Assembly (NCBI GenBank): GCA_964344165.1 | Contig: CAYFMH010000091.1 | Location: 1 to 5,717 of the forward strand | Origin: CAYFMH01 sp964344165 | GTDB lineage: Bacteria > Patescibacteriota > Gracilibacteria > UBA4473 | Reading direction: 5' to 3' | Length of the DNA: 5,717 bases | Shown here: positions 1-5,717 of the stretch, one piece after another | Layout: each line of letters opens with the position of its first letter | How positions within the stretch are numbered: the first letter of the stretch is position 1 | Position numbers and translations under genes: made by a program | The notes under the pieces: model-generated | Told to the model about the DNA's origin: nothing | What the model saw: only the letters and a program-made list of their open reading frames with translations | The model's database searches: none

Positions 1-2062
1 AACACTGCCCCCCTGTACAATCAGAATAATATCCCTCTTCTCCTGAAGTACAAGCAGATCGACACACCCCTGGTTTCCCAGCCATTTCTGGATGCTCTAT
101 TTCATCCGCTTCACAAGCAGGCCCCTCTTCCTCGCTGGTTGGCTCCTCATCCTCAGCTCTCGGCCCTCCAACCGCCCTCGACCCTCCCCCAGATCCCGGA
201 CAGTTCCCGGCATTGTTGCTGTTTCCATTGAGAGTCAGAGAGATATCGTTTTCTCCATCCCCATCCAGATCTATTTCTTTTTCATTACAGAGCGTCAGAG
301 ACACCTCCTTGTCTCCCACGGTGACGACCGCTCCACCGGCTTTTACTTCTTTGACCTCGATCGTGTAGTCCTGATAGTCAGAGGAGGACGATGGTTTCAT
401 GGAGAAGGGCTTTCCCTCTCCGCTGTTTATCTTGACTCGAGCGGTGTCGTCTTTGGTTGGTTGTGGTTTATCTTCTCCGGATTCGTCTTTGAATATAATT
501 TCCTCACTCGTCGCCCCTCCCGCTCCCGCCGGTTCGACGGCAATCGGTTCACCCCCTTCAGAAGGACTATCACTCCCTAAATCTCCTCCCCCCTCCGCCG
601 ATGCTTCTTCAGTAGTTGCTGGAACCTCATCTCCCAGAGTAGACGCCCCAGCCATCGAATCCCCTCCAGTTTCTTCCGTACCAGATTCTCCCTCCTCGGC
701 TGCTGCGATCTCTGCTTTTTGAGATTCATCTAGAGCGCAGCAGACTTCATCACTAGAACATCCATCGGCTGTTGGATCTACGTCATCCCCAATGTTATCT
801 GTACAATTTGCGCTATCGGTACAATATCCTTTTTCTCCAGAGCCAGTACTTGCAACACATTGACTTGCACAAAAGAGATTGGCTTCATCCCAGACTTGAT
901 TGGCTGGACATTTGTTTTCACTGGCTTCTGTGCCTGACTCATCTACTCCTTCTGCTTCAGCCATCGGAGTTCCACCGGCTTCGGCCAGACAATCTTCTGG
1001 ATTATTTCCATTTGCTGTACAGATTTCATCCACACATTGTCCCTTGTAGCAGCTTACATTTTGTGGCTCCATACCAGTTTTTTGGGCACATTCATCATTA
1101 GTTTTACAATGTATACCTCCTCCCGGACTTGTGGTGACACCACCACATTTTTCTTTTACATACATTTGCCAGGCTTTGACCGAACCAGAGCCGAAATCTC
1201 CATCTATCCGTCCTTTGTAATATCCACCATCATCCCGAAGAGCTTCTTGGATTTTTATAATTTTTTCTTTTCCGAGTTTTTTGATTTCTCCCGGCGCTTT
1301 GTACGCACAGGGATTGGCGCTAATTCCAGAAGTGCCGGCTGGAGTCTCATCTTTTTTTATATCAACCGGTGGGGCTGCTGGTGTTTTAGTCTCAACTGGT
1401 TTTGTAGTTGGTTCGGGTTCTGTCTCGGGTTCTTGAGCAGGTGGTTCTGCTGACTCGGGAGTAATTTGTTTTTGAGGTGGTGGAGGAGAAGCAGAAGCAC
1501 TATCTCCTTCTGATAATTTTCTCCTTCCGGTTCTTAAATCTTTCAAAAGTTCATACAAGCAATTATGTATTGCTCTATGAAATGCTGCTTGTTTTTTTTT
1601 GTCTGTCCCTGTGACAAGTACTGAATTAGAGTATCCTGAAACATTAATAGCACATTTAACTTGAGCTGTTCGAAGATAAGCTGGCCCTTGTGGAGGTGGA
1701 CCATAGTCTGTAGCTTGGGCTGTTATATTATTTACTTTTACTTTACTTTTAACTTCTGCAGGTAGTTCATTAATTTCTGTTGGAGCGAGTTTGGTAAGAA
1801 GGCTATTTAATTCTTGTTGGCTAAAAGGAATATCAGTCCCCTCCACTATTTCTATATTTCCTCCCCAAAACACAAAACAACTCAGAATTGATATTAAAAG
1901 TATTTTTTTAGAACTCTTCCGCCTCACAAGAGGTAGCTCTGCTACTGTGGTGGCACCTCGGCACCTTCTCTTATCGCTTCCTAGACTTTTCCTGAAGAGA
2001 AGGTTTGGGAAGCTGGAGAGCTTGCGATGGTTTCTGGTTTTGAGTGGATTTTTCATTTTCAT
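1..2062 (-). CDS. Large secreted/anchored Cys-rich protein with peptidoglycan-binding domain (C-terminus beyond window)
   Basis: An uninterrupted minus-strand frame gives 687 codons and then leaves the window, so the C-terminus is missing. From ATG 2062, residues 1-53 are Lys/Arg/Ser-rich, and 54-66 (ILLISILSCFVFW) form a signal peptide or membrane anchor. Residues 76-185 are an unrecognised alpha/beta region with Cys137 and Cys168. Residues 193-232 are a Pro/Glu linker. Residues 252-306 resemble PG_binding_1 (IQEAL, GYYKGRIDGDFG, VKAWQ), which in known families binds cell-wall peptidoglycan. Cys-rich modules follow at 319-358 and 385-442, then an acidic Gly/Glu/Ser linker at 445-535. A beta-type segment at 540-612 carries an EF-hand-like Asp loop (DLDGDGEND, 598-606). 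A second Cys module starts at 650. I infer an exported cell-surface protein stabilised by disulfides; its exact role is unknown. No Shine-Dalgarno site precedes either start. GTG 1927 (residue 46) would give a textbook signal peptide beginning MRRKSSKK, and is a serious alternative start. Coding is certain; function is moderate. Confidence 0.88.
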   Translation of the reverse strand, partial: MKMKNPLKTRNHRKLSSFPNLLFRKSLGSDKRRCRGATTVAELPLVRRKSSKKILLISILSCFVFWGGNIEIVEGTDIPFSQQELNSLLTKLAPTEINELPAEVKSKVKVNNITAQATDYGPPPQGPAYLRTAQVKCAINVSGYSNSVLVTGTDKKKQAAFHRAIHNCLYELLKDLRTGRRKLSEGDSASASPPPPQKQITPESAEPPAQEPETEPEPTTKPVETKTPAAPPVDIKKDETPAGTSGISANPCAYKAPGEIKKLGKEKIIKIQEALRDDGGYYKGRIDGDFGSGSVKAWQMYVKEKCGGVTTSPGGGIHCKTNDECAQKTGMEPQNVSCYKGQCVDEICTANGNNPEDCLAEAGGTPMAEAEGVDESGTEASENKCPANQVWDEANLFCASQCVASTGSGEKGYCTDSANCTDNIGDDVDPTADGCSSDEVCCALDESQKAEIAAAEEGESGTEETGGDSMAGASTLGDEVPATTEEASAEGGGDLGSDSPSEGGEPIAVEPAGAGGATSEEIIFKDESGEDKPQPTKDDTARVKINSGEGKPFSMKPSSSSDYQDYTIEVKEVKAGGAVVTVGDKEVSLTLCNEKEIDLDGDGENDISLTLNGNSNNAGNCPGSGGGSRAVGGPRAEDEEPTSEEEGPACEADEIEHPEMAGKPGVCRSACTSGEEGYYSDCTGGQC
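1925..2003. repeat. Hairpin-rich, repeat-like segment inside the 5' end of the large ORF
   Basis: A perfect 9-bp inverted repeat (CCTTCTCTT 1964-1972, AAGAGAAGG 1995-2003) lies beside a compact hairpin (GTAGC 1933-1937, loop TCT, GCTAC 1941-1945). That hairpin is flanked by CACA 1925-1928 and TGTG 1946-1949. GGCACC is repeated directly at 1952-1957 and 1960-1965. This resembles intergenic REP-like DNA more than coding sequence. It favours GTG 1927 as the true start of the large gene, with this block as its leader. No second copy is in the window. Confidence 0.45.
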
Positions 2063-2092
2063 CTTTTTTATTTTACTGGGAAGTGTGAGGAG

Positions 2093-2148
2093 GAAGCAAG
2101 AAAAAAGAAGTGAAACTCTCCCCTGGCCCCTCTCTTTCTGAGAGGGGG
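2093..2148 (+). repeat. Palindromic repeat, copy 1 (direct pair with copy 2)
   Basis: These 56 bases match 2739-2794 without gaps at 54 positions; the differences are at 2099 and 2126. A looser match extends left to an 11-base block at 2066-2076 (also 2725-2735). The core is a perfect 8-bp stem, CCCCTCTC 2127-2134 and GAGAGGGG 2140-2147, with a 5-base loop. It sits about 40 bases past the toxin stop codon. Neither strand has a T-run directly after the stem, so it is not a canonical intrinsic terminator. An REP-like element or 3'-end stabiliser fits better. Confidence 0.85.
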
Positions 2149-2187
2149 CAAAAAAGGGAATAAAAAAGGGGAATTCCCAAGGTCTAT

Positions 2188-2445
2188 CTATGGAGACTCC
2201 AAAATATCATGATCACCAATCCGCCGAAACAAAATCCCCTCTGAAATGTATTCAAACGTAGCGCGAAATTGCATATTAATCGACAATTCCCAAATATTCT
2301 CTGTGCCTTGTAATTTTTTAATTCGGAGCGAGGGATGTCTCAAGTCCTGAACAAATAAATCCAATTTATTCCGCCAAATCTTTTGAATATTTTTAGGAAG
2401 CTTCTTAAATTCTTTGCGAAACTTGTGTGAAAATTCAATTTTCAT
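2188..2445 (-). CDS. RelE/ParE-family type II toxin (probable mRNA interferase)
   Basis: An 85-residue protein with the layout of RelE/ParE-superfamily toxins: basic N-terminal helices with KKLPKNIQK (14-22), then DLRHPSLR (34-41), KLQG (44-47), W52-E53, Arg61, FEY (64-66) and a C-terminal FRRIGDHDIL (73-82). The IGxHxxL-type end resembles the YafQ/RelE branch, whose members cleave mRNA at the ribosome. His79 and Arg61 are candidate functional residues. The start at ATG 2445 overlaps the antitoxin stop as ATGA, typical of translationally coupled pairs; an in-frame GTG at 2457 would add four residues. It lies downstream of its presumed antitoxin on the same strand. The family is confident; the RNase activity is inferred, and ParE-type gyrase inhibition cannot be excluded from sequence alone. 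Confidence 0.9.
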   Translation of the reverse strand: MKIEFSHKFRKEFKKLPKNIQKIWRNKLDLFVQDLRHPSLRIKKLQGTENIWELSINMQFRATFEYISEGILFRRIGDHDILESP

Positions 2446-2660
2446 TCCTTGAGCCACTGATCAATTTTTTTAAGGTCTGTTTCAGAATTCACTTCAAAAC
2501 TTTTTATTTTTCCTTCTCTTTTTTCTCGTTCTACTTCTGGATCTGGAGTTGGGGCAACTACTTTCAAAGTAACCTCTATCCTCATATCGTCAGAAACTTT
2601 CGGAGGTAGTTTTTGTTTCCATTTTTTGGGAACCTCTGAAACCGGAACGGTAAAATTCAT
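2442..2660 (-). CDS. Putative antitoxin of unrecognised family, upstream of RelE-like toxin
   Basis: A 72-residue acidic/basic protein encoded immediately before the toxin, its TGA stop overlapping the toxin ATG. I do not recognise a named family. The N-terminal half (residues 1-35) carries VPKKWKQKLPPKVSDD and a likely beta strand, RIEVTLKVVAP. The charged middle (EVEREKREGK, 43-52) probably forms a helix. The C-terminus (SETDLKKIDQWLKE) looks like a toxin-wrapping amphipathic helix. No clear ribbon-helix-helix, HTH or AbrB motif is visible, so any DNA binding and autoregulation is unproven. The start is ATG 2660, with a weak AGGG two bases upstream. The antitoxin role is inferred from position, size and coupling. 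Confidence 0.75.
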   Translation of the reverse strand: MNFTVPVSEVPKKWKQKLPPKVSDDMRIEVTLKVVAPTPDPEVEREKREGKIKSFEVNSETDLKKIDQWLKE

Positions 2661-2666
2661 ATCCCT

Positions 2667-2694
2667 ACTCTATCATGTATTTTTTGCAAATCAA
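2667..2694 (-). promoter_or_regulatory. Possible promoter of the toxin-antitoxin pair
   Basis: Reading the minus strand, TTGATT (plus 2689-2694) and TAGAGT (plus 2667-2672) are 16 bases apart. The second is preceded by TGA, giving an extended -10 pattern. The -10 ends only 6 bases before ATG 2660, so the transcript would be nearly leaderless. Both boxes are imperfect in an AT-rich gap, so this is a weak call. Confidence 0.25.
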
Positions 2695-2738
2695 ACTTTT
2701 ATTGCGTTCCCACCGCTCCATCCATTTTATTTTACCCA

Positions 2739-2794
2739 GAAGCAGGAAAAAAGAAGTGAAACTCTCCCCTGACCCCTCTCTTTCTGAGAGGGGG
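2739..2794 (+). repeat. Palindromic repeat, copy 2 (direct pair with copy 1)
   Basis: Same orientation as copy 1, offset 646 bases, with 54 of 56 positions identical. The stem is CCCCTCTC 2773-2780 and GAGAGGGG 2786-2793. It begins 8 bases past the DUF559 stop codon. Together with copy 1 it brackets the toxin-antitoxin pair in direct orientation. Confidence 0.85.
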
Positions 2795-2801
2795 AAAATT
2801 T

Positions 2802-3170
2802 CTAAAGAAATTTTTTGAGTTCTTTTTTTACTTTTTCCAGGTCATTTAAGCCCTCTTCATTGGTGAATCGAATCACTTGGATATCTAGTTGGTTGATAAT
2901 AAAAGTTCGAAATTCATCTCTTTCTTTTTGGTCTTCATGAATTTTCCCATCTATTTCGATGACGAGCTTTTTTTCATGACAATAAAAATCTGCCACAAAA
3001 AATCTTATTTTTTCTTCGTACTCAAAAATAATCGGATATTGTCGAGCAAATTTCTTTCCTTCAAATCGCTTTGCTCTCACTACTTCCCAAAATACTTTTT
3101 CGGCTTCTGTCTGATTTTTTCGCAAACTCCGTACGGTATCCTTGATTGATTCTTGAATTGAATTTGGCAT
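2802..3170 (-). CDS. DUF559 family protein (Vsr-like/PD-(D/E)XK nuclease fold)
   Basis: A 122-residue protein close to the usual length for DUF559. The order of features fits: LRKNQTEAEKVFWEVVR (16-32), GKKFARQYPI (38-47), then the presumed active-site region VADFYCHEKKLVIEIDGKIH (59-78). After it come ERDEFR (83-88) and a C-terminal VIRFTNEE (99-106). Asp61, Glu72 and Asp74 (from DFY and IEIDG) sit where the PD-(D/E)XK catalytic residues are expected. The family is related to very-short-patch repair endonucleases and is often found as a stand-alone accessory gene; its substrate is not established. The start is ATG 3170. No Shine-Dalgarno site is visible, only an AT-rich leader with a TATAAA-like box at 3185-3190. 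Repeat copies 2 and 3, in opposite orientation, lie on either side. Confidence 0.92.
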   Translation of the reverse strand: MPNSIQESIKDTVRSLRKNQTEAEKVFWEVVRAKRFEGKKFARQYPIIFEYEEKIRFFVADFYCHEKKLVIEIDGKIHEDQKERDEFRTFIINQLDIQVIRFTNEEGLNDLEKVKKELKKFL

Positions 3171-3205
3171 TAAAAATAAAAAAATTTATAATTTTTTGCC
3201 TTCCT

Positions 3206-3240
3206 CCCCTCTCAGAAAGAGAGGGGCTGGGGGAGAGTTT
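3206..3240 (-). repeat. Palindromic repeat, copy 3 (inverted relative to copies 1 and 2)
   Basis: The core stem (CCCCTCTC 3206-3213, loop AGAAA, GAGAGGGG 3219-3226) is identical to copies 1 and 2. The match continues in inverted orientation through the GGGGGAGAGTTT block to 3240, with a few changes between stem and block. It starts about 14 bases past the aroB stop codon. The upstream part of the 56-base repeat is not conserved here. Confidence 0.8.
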
Positions 3241-3253
3241 TATTGAGAGAAGG

Positions 3254-4279
3254 CTAGAGAGAGTTTCCCCCTTCCCTTACCACCACCTTCCCAATCCGCT
3301 CCGGCAACACCAACCGCACATCCCCCTCTCGATTTTTTTTGTCATGCGTCATCGCCCCCCAGATCTCGGATTCACCAAAAGCACAATCCAGACCAACCCC
3401 AAAGTCCTCAAAAATCTTCCGGATCCGATCGGCTGTTTCCGCCGAACAAATCCCTTGCTTCAAAGAATAATCTGCTGCCATCACCGTCCCCATCGCCACG
3501 GCTTGCCCATGCGGGATTTGGTATTTTGAGAGCAGTTCAATCGCATGCCCAAAAGTATGTCCCAAATTCAAATGCATCCGAACATCAGATTCTTTTTCAT
3601 CTGCTTCCACGACGTTCTTTTTTATCTGAATGGAGTCTGGTACGAGTTGAAAAATCTGGTCCAGATCCAAATCTTCTTCGGTCATTTTTTCTAGGTCCGT
3701 AAAATGCGATTCCGACCCCAAGATCCCATGCTTGATCATCTCAGCAATCCCATTCAAAACTTCTGACTCTGGCAAAGAATCTAAAAATGCCCGACAACAA
3801 AAAATTGCCTCCGGCTGATGAAAAGCACCGATGAGATTTTTTCCATATTTGCAGTCGATCCCAGTCTTGCCTCCCACAGACGCATCCACCATCGCCAGGA
3901 GCGAACTAGGTATTTGGATGAAAGGGATTCCCCGCATAAAAAGTGAAGCCGCAAATCCCACCATGTCTCCGATCACTCCACCTCCGATAGCGATAAAAAG
4001 ACACCCCCGATCAAAGTTTTTTTCGAGTGCTGTATTCAAAATCTGCTCTACCGAACCCCAGTTTTTTTGTGATTCTCCCGGCGGTAAAACCAAAACATCA
4101 GCAAATTGCTCAAAATCAAATCCAGATTCCTGAAACACATTTCCATCCGTAATAACCAAAACTCTCCGATCTCCAATTTGCTTTTTCAACTCCTTCTGAA
4201 GTGATGAAAAATCCACTGTAAAAGAAATATCATAGCTTTTTGCTTTTTCAGAAATGTTAACGGTTATATTTTTTATCAT
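3254..4279 (-). CDS. aroB: 3-dehydroquinate synthase
   Basis: The 341-residue product converts DAHP to 3-dehydroquinate, the second step of the shikimate pathway, in the cytoplasm, using NAD and a divalent metal. The nucleotide-binding GGGVIGDMVGFAAS (99-112) and the PSSLLAMVDASVGGKTGID block (124-142) are intact. The metal ligands are present: Glu180 in GIAEMIKHG, His241 in NLGHTFGHAIE and His257 in PHG. Lys183, His244 and the DKKN motif (313-316) are also in place. The length is near the family norm of about 350-360, so the enzyme looks functional. ATG 4279 aligns best with family N-termini (MIKNITVNI); a TTG at 4294 would add five residues. No Shine-Dalgarno site is clear. No other aro gene is visible, and the gene is transcribed away from the divergent 23S rRNA. 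Confidence 0.97.
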   Translation of the reverse strand: MIKNITVNISEKAKSYDISFTVDFSSLQKELKKQIGDRRVLVITDGNVFQESGFDFEQFADVLVLPPGESQKNWGSVEQILNTALEKNFDRGCLFIAIGGGVIGDMVGFAASLFMRGIPFIQIPSSLLAMVDASVGGKTGIDCKYGKNLIGAFHQPEAIFCCRAFLDSLPESEVLNGIAEMIKHGILGSESHFTDLEKMTEEDLDLDQIFQLVPDSIQIKKNVVEADEKESDVRMHLNLGHTFGHAIELLSKYQIPHGQAVAMGTVMAADYSLKQGICSAETADRIRKIFEDFGVGLDCAFGESEIWGAMTHDKKNREGDVRLVLPERIGKVVVREGGNSL

Positions 4280-4373
4280 TGCTGCTATATTCAAAATTCA
4301 AGCTTCAAGCTCCAAACTTCCCTCAAAACTTAATATTTCCCACTATTTTTTGCAAATTCTAAAAATACAGGGT

Positions 4374-4503
4374 TTTTTTGCGGCTTCATCCCCATTCGTT
4401 TTGTTTCGACGGACAAGCGGGGGTAAGTATCTTGCCTGTCGGCCGTAGTTTTAAAATACTTTTTTAAAGTAACTAAGGCTGAAGCATTTGCAGAACAACC
4501 TCT
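4374..4503 (+). repeat. Duplicated block, copy A
   Basis: This segment is bounded by a 15-bp element (TTTTTTGCGGCTTCA, 4374-4388) and a 21-bp element (4483-4503, beginning AGCATTTGCAGAAC). Both recur exactly and in the same order at 4580-4594 and 4684-4704. The sequence between the two elements is not obviously alike in the two copies. Confidence 0.75.
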
Positions 4504-4579
4504 ATTTTTACCAACTAATTTTATAGTAATCTTTCACATCCAAAATACATAAATCTAGTAAGATTTACCACGGGATCGA

Positions 4580-4704
4580 TTTTTTGCGGCTTCACGGGGG
4601 TGATCCCGATTTATCGGGAGAGCCCCCGGGAAAAGCCGCCCCAAATGCGAAGATCCATCTATTTAGCAGCACAAAATCTCTCGAGCATTTGCAGAACAAC
4701 CTCT
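4580..4704 (+). repeat. Duplicated block, copy B
   Basis: The second occurrence of the ordered 15-bp (4580-4594) and 21-bp (4684-4704) elements, shifted by 206 and 201 bases from copy A. In this copy the 15-bp element provides the left arm of the large hairpin at 4586-4639. The block ends about 50 bases before the 23S promoter. Confidence 0.75.
4586..4639 (+). repeat. Three-tier perfect hairpin
   Basis: Three nested stems: GCGGCTT 4586-4592 with AAGCCGC 4633-4639, CGGGGG 4595-4600 with CCCCCG 4623-4628, and TCCCGA 4604-4609 with TCGGGA 4614-4619 around TTTA. There are 19 Watson-Crick pairs with small internal loops. It is not followed by a T-run on the plus strand. On the minus strand it is followed by AAAAAAT rather than T, so terminator function is doubtful in both directions. 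A structured repeat or extrusion element is likelier. Confidence 0.7.
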
Positions 4705-4730
4705 GTTTTTTGCTGAAAAAACACGCCGCC

Positions 4731-4780
4731 AAAAAAAACTCTAAAAAAACGCTTGACACCCCCAAGTAAATTACTAGAAT
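4731..4780 (+). promoter_or_regulatory. Strong rRNA-type promoter for 23S
   Basis: A perfect -35 (TTGACA 4753-4758) and a -10 with one mismatch (TAGAAT 4775-4780) are 16 bases apart. Two A-tracts at 4731-4749 sit where an UP element binds the alpha subunit. A GC-rich stretch (CGGCCGGC, 4781-4788) follows the -10; such discriminators are linked to stringent control of rRNA promoters in well-studied bacteria. Transcription should start near 4787, giving a leader of roughly 165 nt before 23S. Confidence 0.8.
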
Positions 4781-4787
4781 CGGCCGG

Positions 4788-4822
4788 CTCTCAGTAATTT
4801 TCTGAGGGAGTGATCTTTTACA
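4788..4822 (+). promoter_or_regulatory. boxB-like hairpin plus boxA-like rRNA antitermination site
   Basis: A 7-bp stem (CTCTCAG 4788-4794 with CTGAGGG 4802-4808, one G-U pair, 7-base loop) is followed by TGATCTTTTACA at 4811-4822. This matches the E. coli rrn boxA TGCTCTTTAACA at 10 of 12 positions. The order hairpin then boxA is that of rRNA leaders, where NusB/NusE (S10) load to prevent premature termination. The call rests on similarity and position. Confidence 0.55.
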
Positions 4823-4853
4823 TGTCGTTTGTATTTAAATCTTTTCAATTAAT

Positions 4854-4940
4854 TAAAAATGTTTTCGAAAACATTTTTAGCAAAAAATATTTTTTGTTTT
4901 TTGTGATTTACTCATCGAGTAATGATCAAGTCTGAGTAAA
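4854..4940 (+). promoter_or_regulatory. Series of palindromes in the 23S leader
   Basis: Three inverted repeats come in a row: a perfect 26-bp palindrome at 4854-4879 centred on TTCGAA, a perfect 16-bp palindrome CAAAAAATATTTTTTG at 4881-4896, and TTTACTCA 4907-4914 paired with TGAGTAAA 4933-4940. The last stops about 12 bases before 23S. They could be RNA hairpins that guide 5' processing or DNA operator sites. The AT-rich stems are poor terminators despite the T-run at 4897-4902. Confidence 0.55.
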
Positions 4941-4952
4941 AAAGTTAAAAAA

Positions 4953-5717
<765 letters not shown>

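Larger units (their letters stand above)
4280..4752. other. Noncoding spacer between aroB and the 23S promoter
   Basis: I see no supported protein gene, tRNA or 16S rRNA here. The spacer holds a short AGCTTGA tandem next to aroB (about 4299-4313). It also has a hairpin with one mismatch and one G-T pair (CGACGGACAAG 4407-4417 with CTTGCCTGTCG 4431-4441) and a small hairpin with TACTTT/AAAGTA (4457-4471). A perfect 7-bp hairpin (TAAATCT 4550-4556, AGATTTA 4561-4567) lies further right. The direct repeats and large hairpin are listed separately. The aroB promoter must lie in its left part but I could not place it reliably. Confidence 0.7.

Noticed and set aside
128..660. Double-stranded RNA-binding-like pattern in the large protein
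   Set aside because: The resemblance is actually to residues 135-176 (around 1535-1660), where GTDKKKQAAFHRAIHNCL recalls a dsRBD end. In a secreted Cys-containing protein, this short pattern is too weak to call.
92..1453. Several plus-strand open frames of 100-160 codons
   Set aside because: They overlap the continuous 687-codon minus-strand frame, which carries recognisable domains; the plus frames give low-complexity, domain-free peptides.
2127..2147. Palindromic repeats as intrinsic terminators
   Set aside because: In none of the three copies is the GC stem followed directly by a T-run on the strand of the upstream gene; weak or accessory termination is still possible.
4254..4769. Small plus-strand ORFs between aroB and 23S
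   Set aside because: They run through hairpins and repeats, lack ribosome binding sites and show no protein-family signal.
4295..4952. tRNA genes or a 16S remnant in the 23S spacer
   Set aside because: No cloverleaf with a GTTCGA-type T-loop and no conserved 16S segment could be found by eye.

Overview
The window looks like a piece of a small, low-to-mid GC bacterial genome. All protein genes lie on the minus strand and the start of a 23S rRNA gene lies on the plus strand. The standard genetic code fits: TGA serves as a stop, and no in-frame TGA is needed. Several traits together suggest a Patescibacteria/CPR-type organism: a 23S gene with no 16S upstream, a large hairpin insertion in 23S domain I, a secreted acidic Cys-rich protein with a peptidoglycan-binding domain, AT-rich hairpin repeats and a lack of clear Shine-Dalgarno sites. 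This placement is inference from style, not from a database comparison.

Left part (1-2062, minus): the first ~690 codons of a very large secreted or anchored protein. It has a basic N-terminus, one hydrophobic segment, an unrecognised alpha/beta domain, a Pro/Glu linker, a PG_binding_1-like domain, Cys-rich modules, a long acidic linker and an EF-hand-like Asp-rich loop. The gene runs off the left edge. Its start is uncertain (ATG 2062 or GTG 1927).

Middle (2063-3253): an antitoxin-first type II toxin-antitoxin pair (RelE/ParE-like toxin, unrecognised antitoxin, ATGA overlap) and a DUF559 nuclease-like gene. A palindromic repeat family sits beside them: two direct copies (54 of 56 bases identical) flank the toxin-antitoxin pair, and a third, inverted copy lies between DUF559 and aroB. 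Each copy lies just past the 3' end of a minus-strand gene.

Right-centre (3254-4279, minus): an intact aroB (3-dehydroquinate synthase), with no other shikimate-pathway gene in view.

Right part (4280-5717, plus): about 670 bases without a protein gene between the divergent aroB and 23S. It holds a partly duplicated block (15-bp and 21-bp direct repeats in the same order), a three-tier hairpin, and then a near-consensus promoter with upstream A-tracts and a GC-rich discriminator. A boxB-like hairpin, a boxA-like antitermination site and three palindromes follow before 23S begins near 4953. The 23S thus appears to be transcribed from its own rRNA-type promoter, unlinked from 16S. In the helix 25 region it carries an insertion of roughly 125 nt that resembles an intervening sequence. 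The 23S runs off the right edge.
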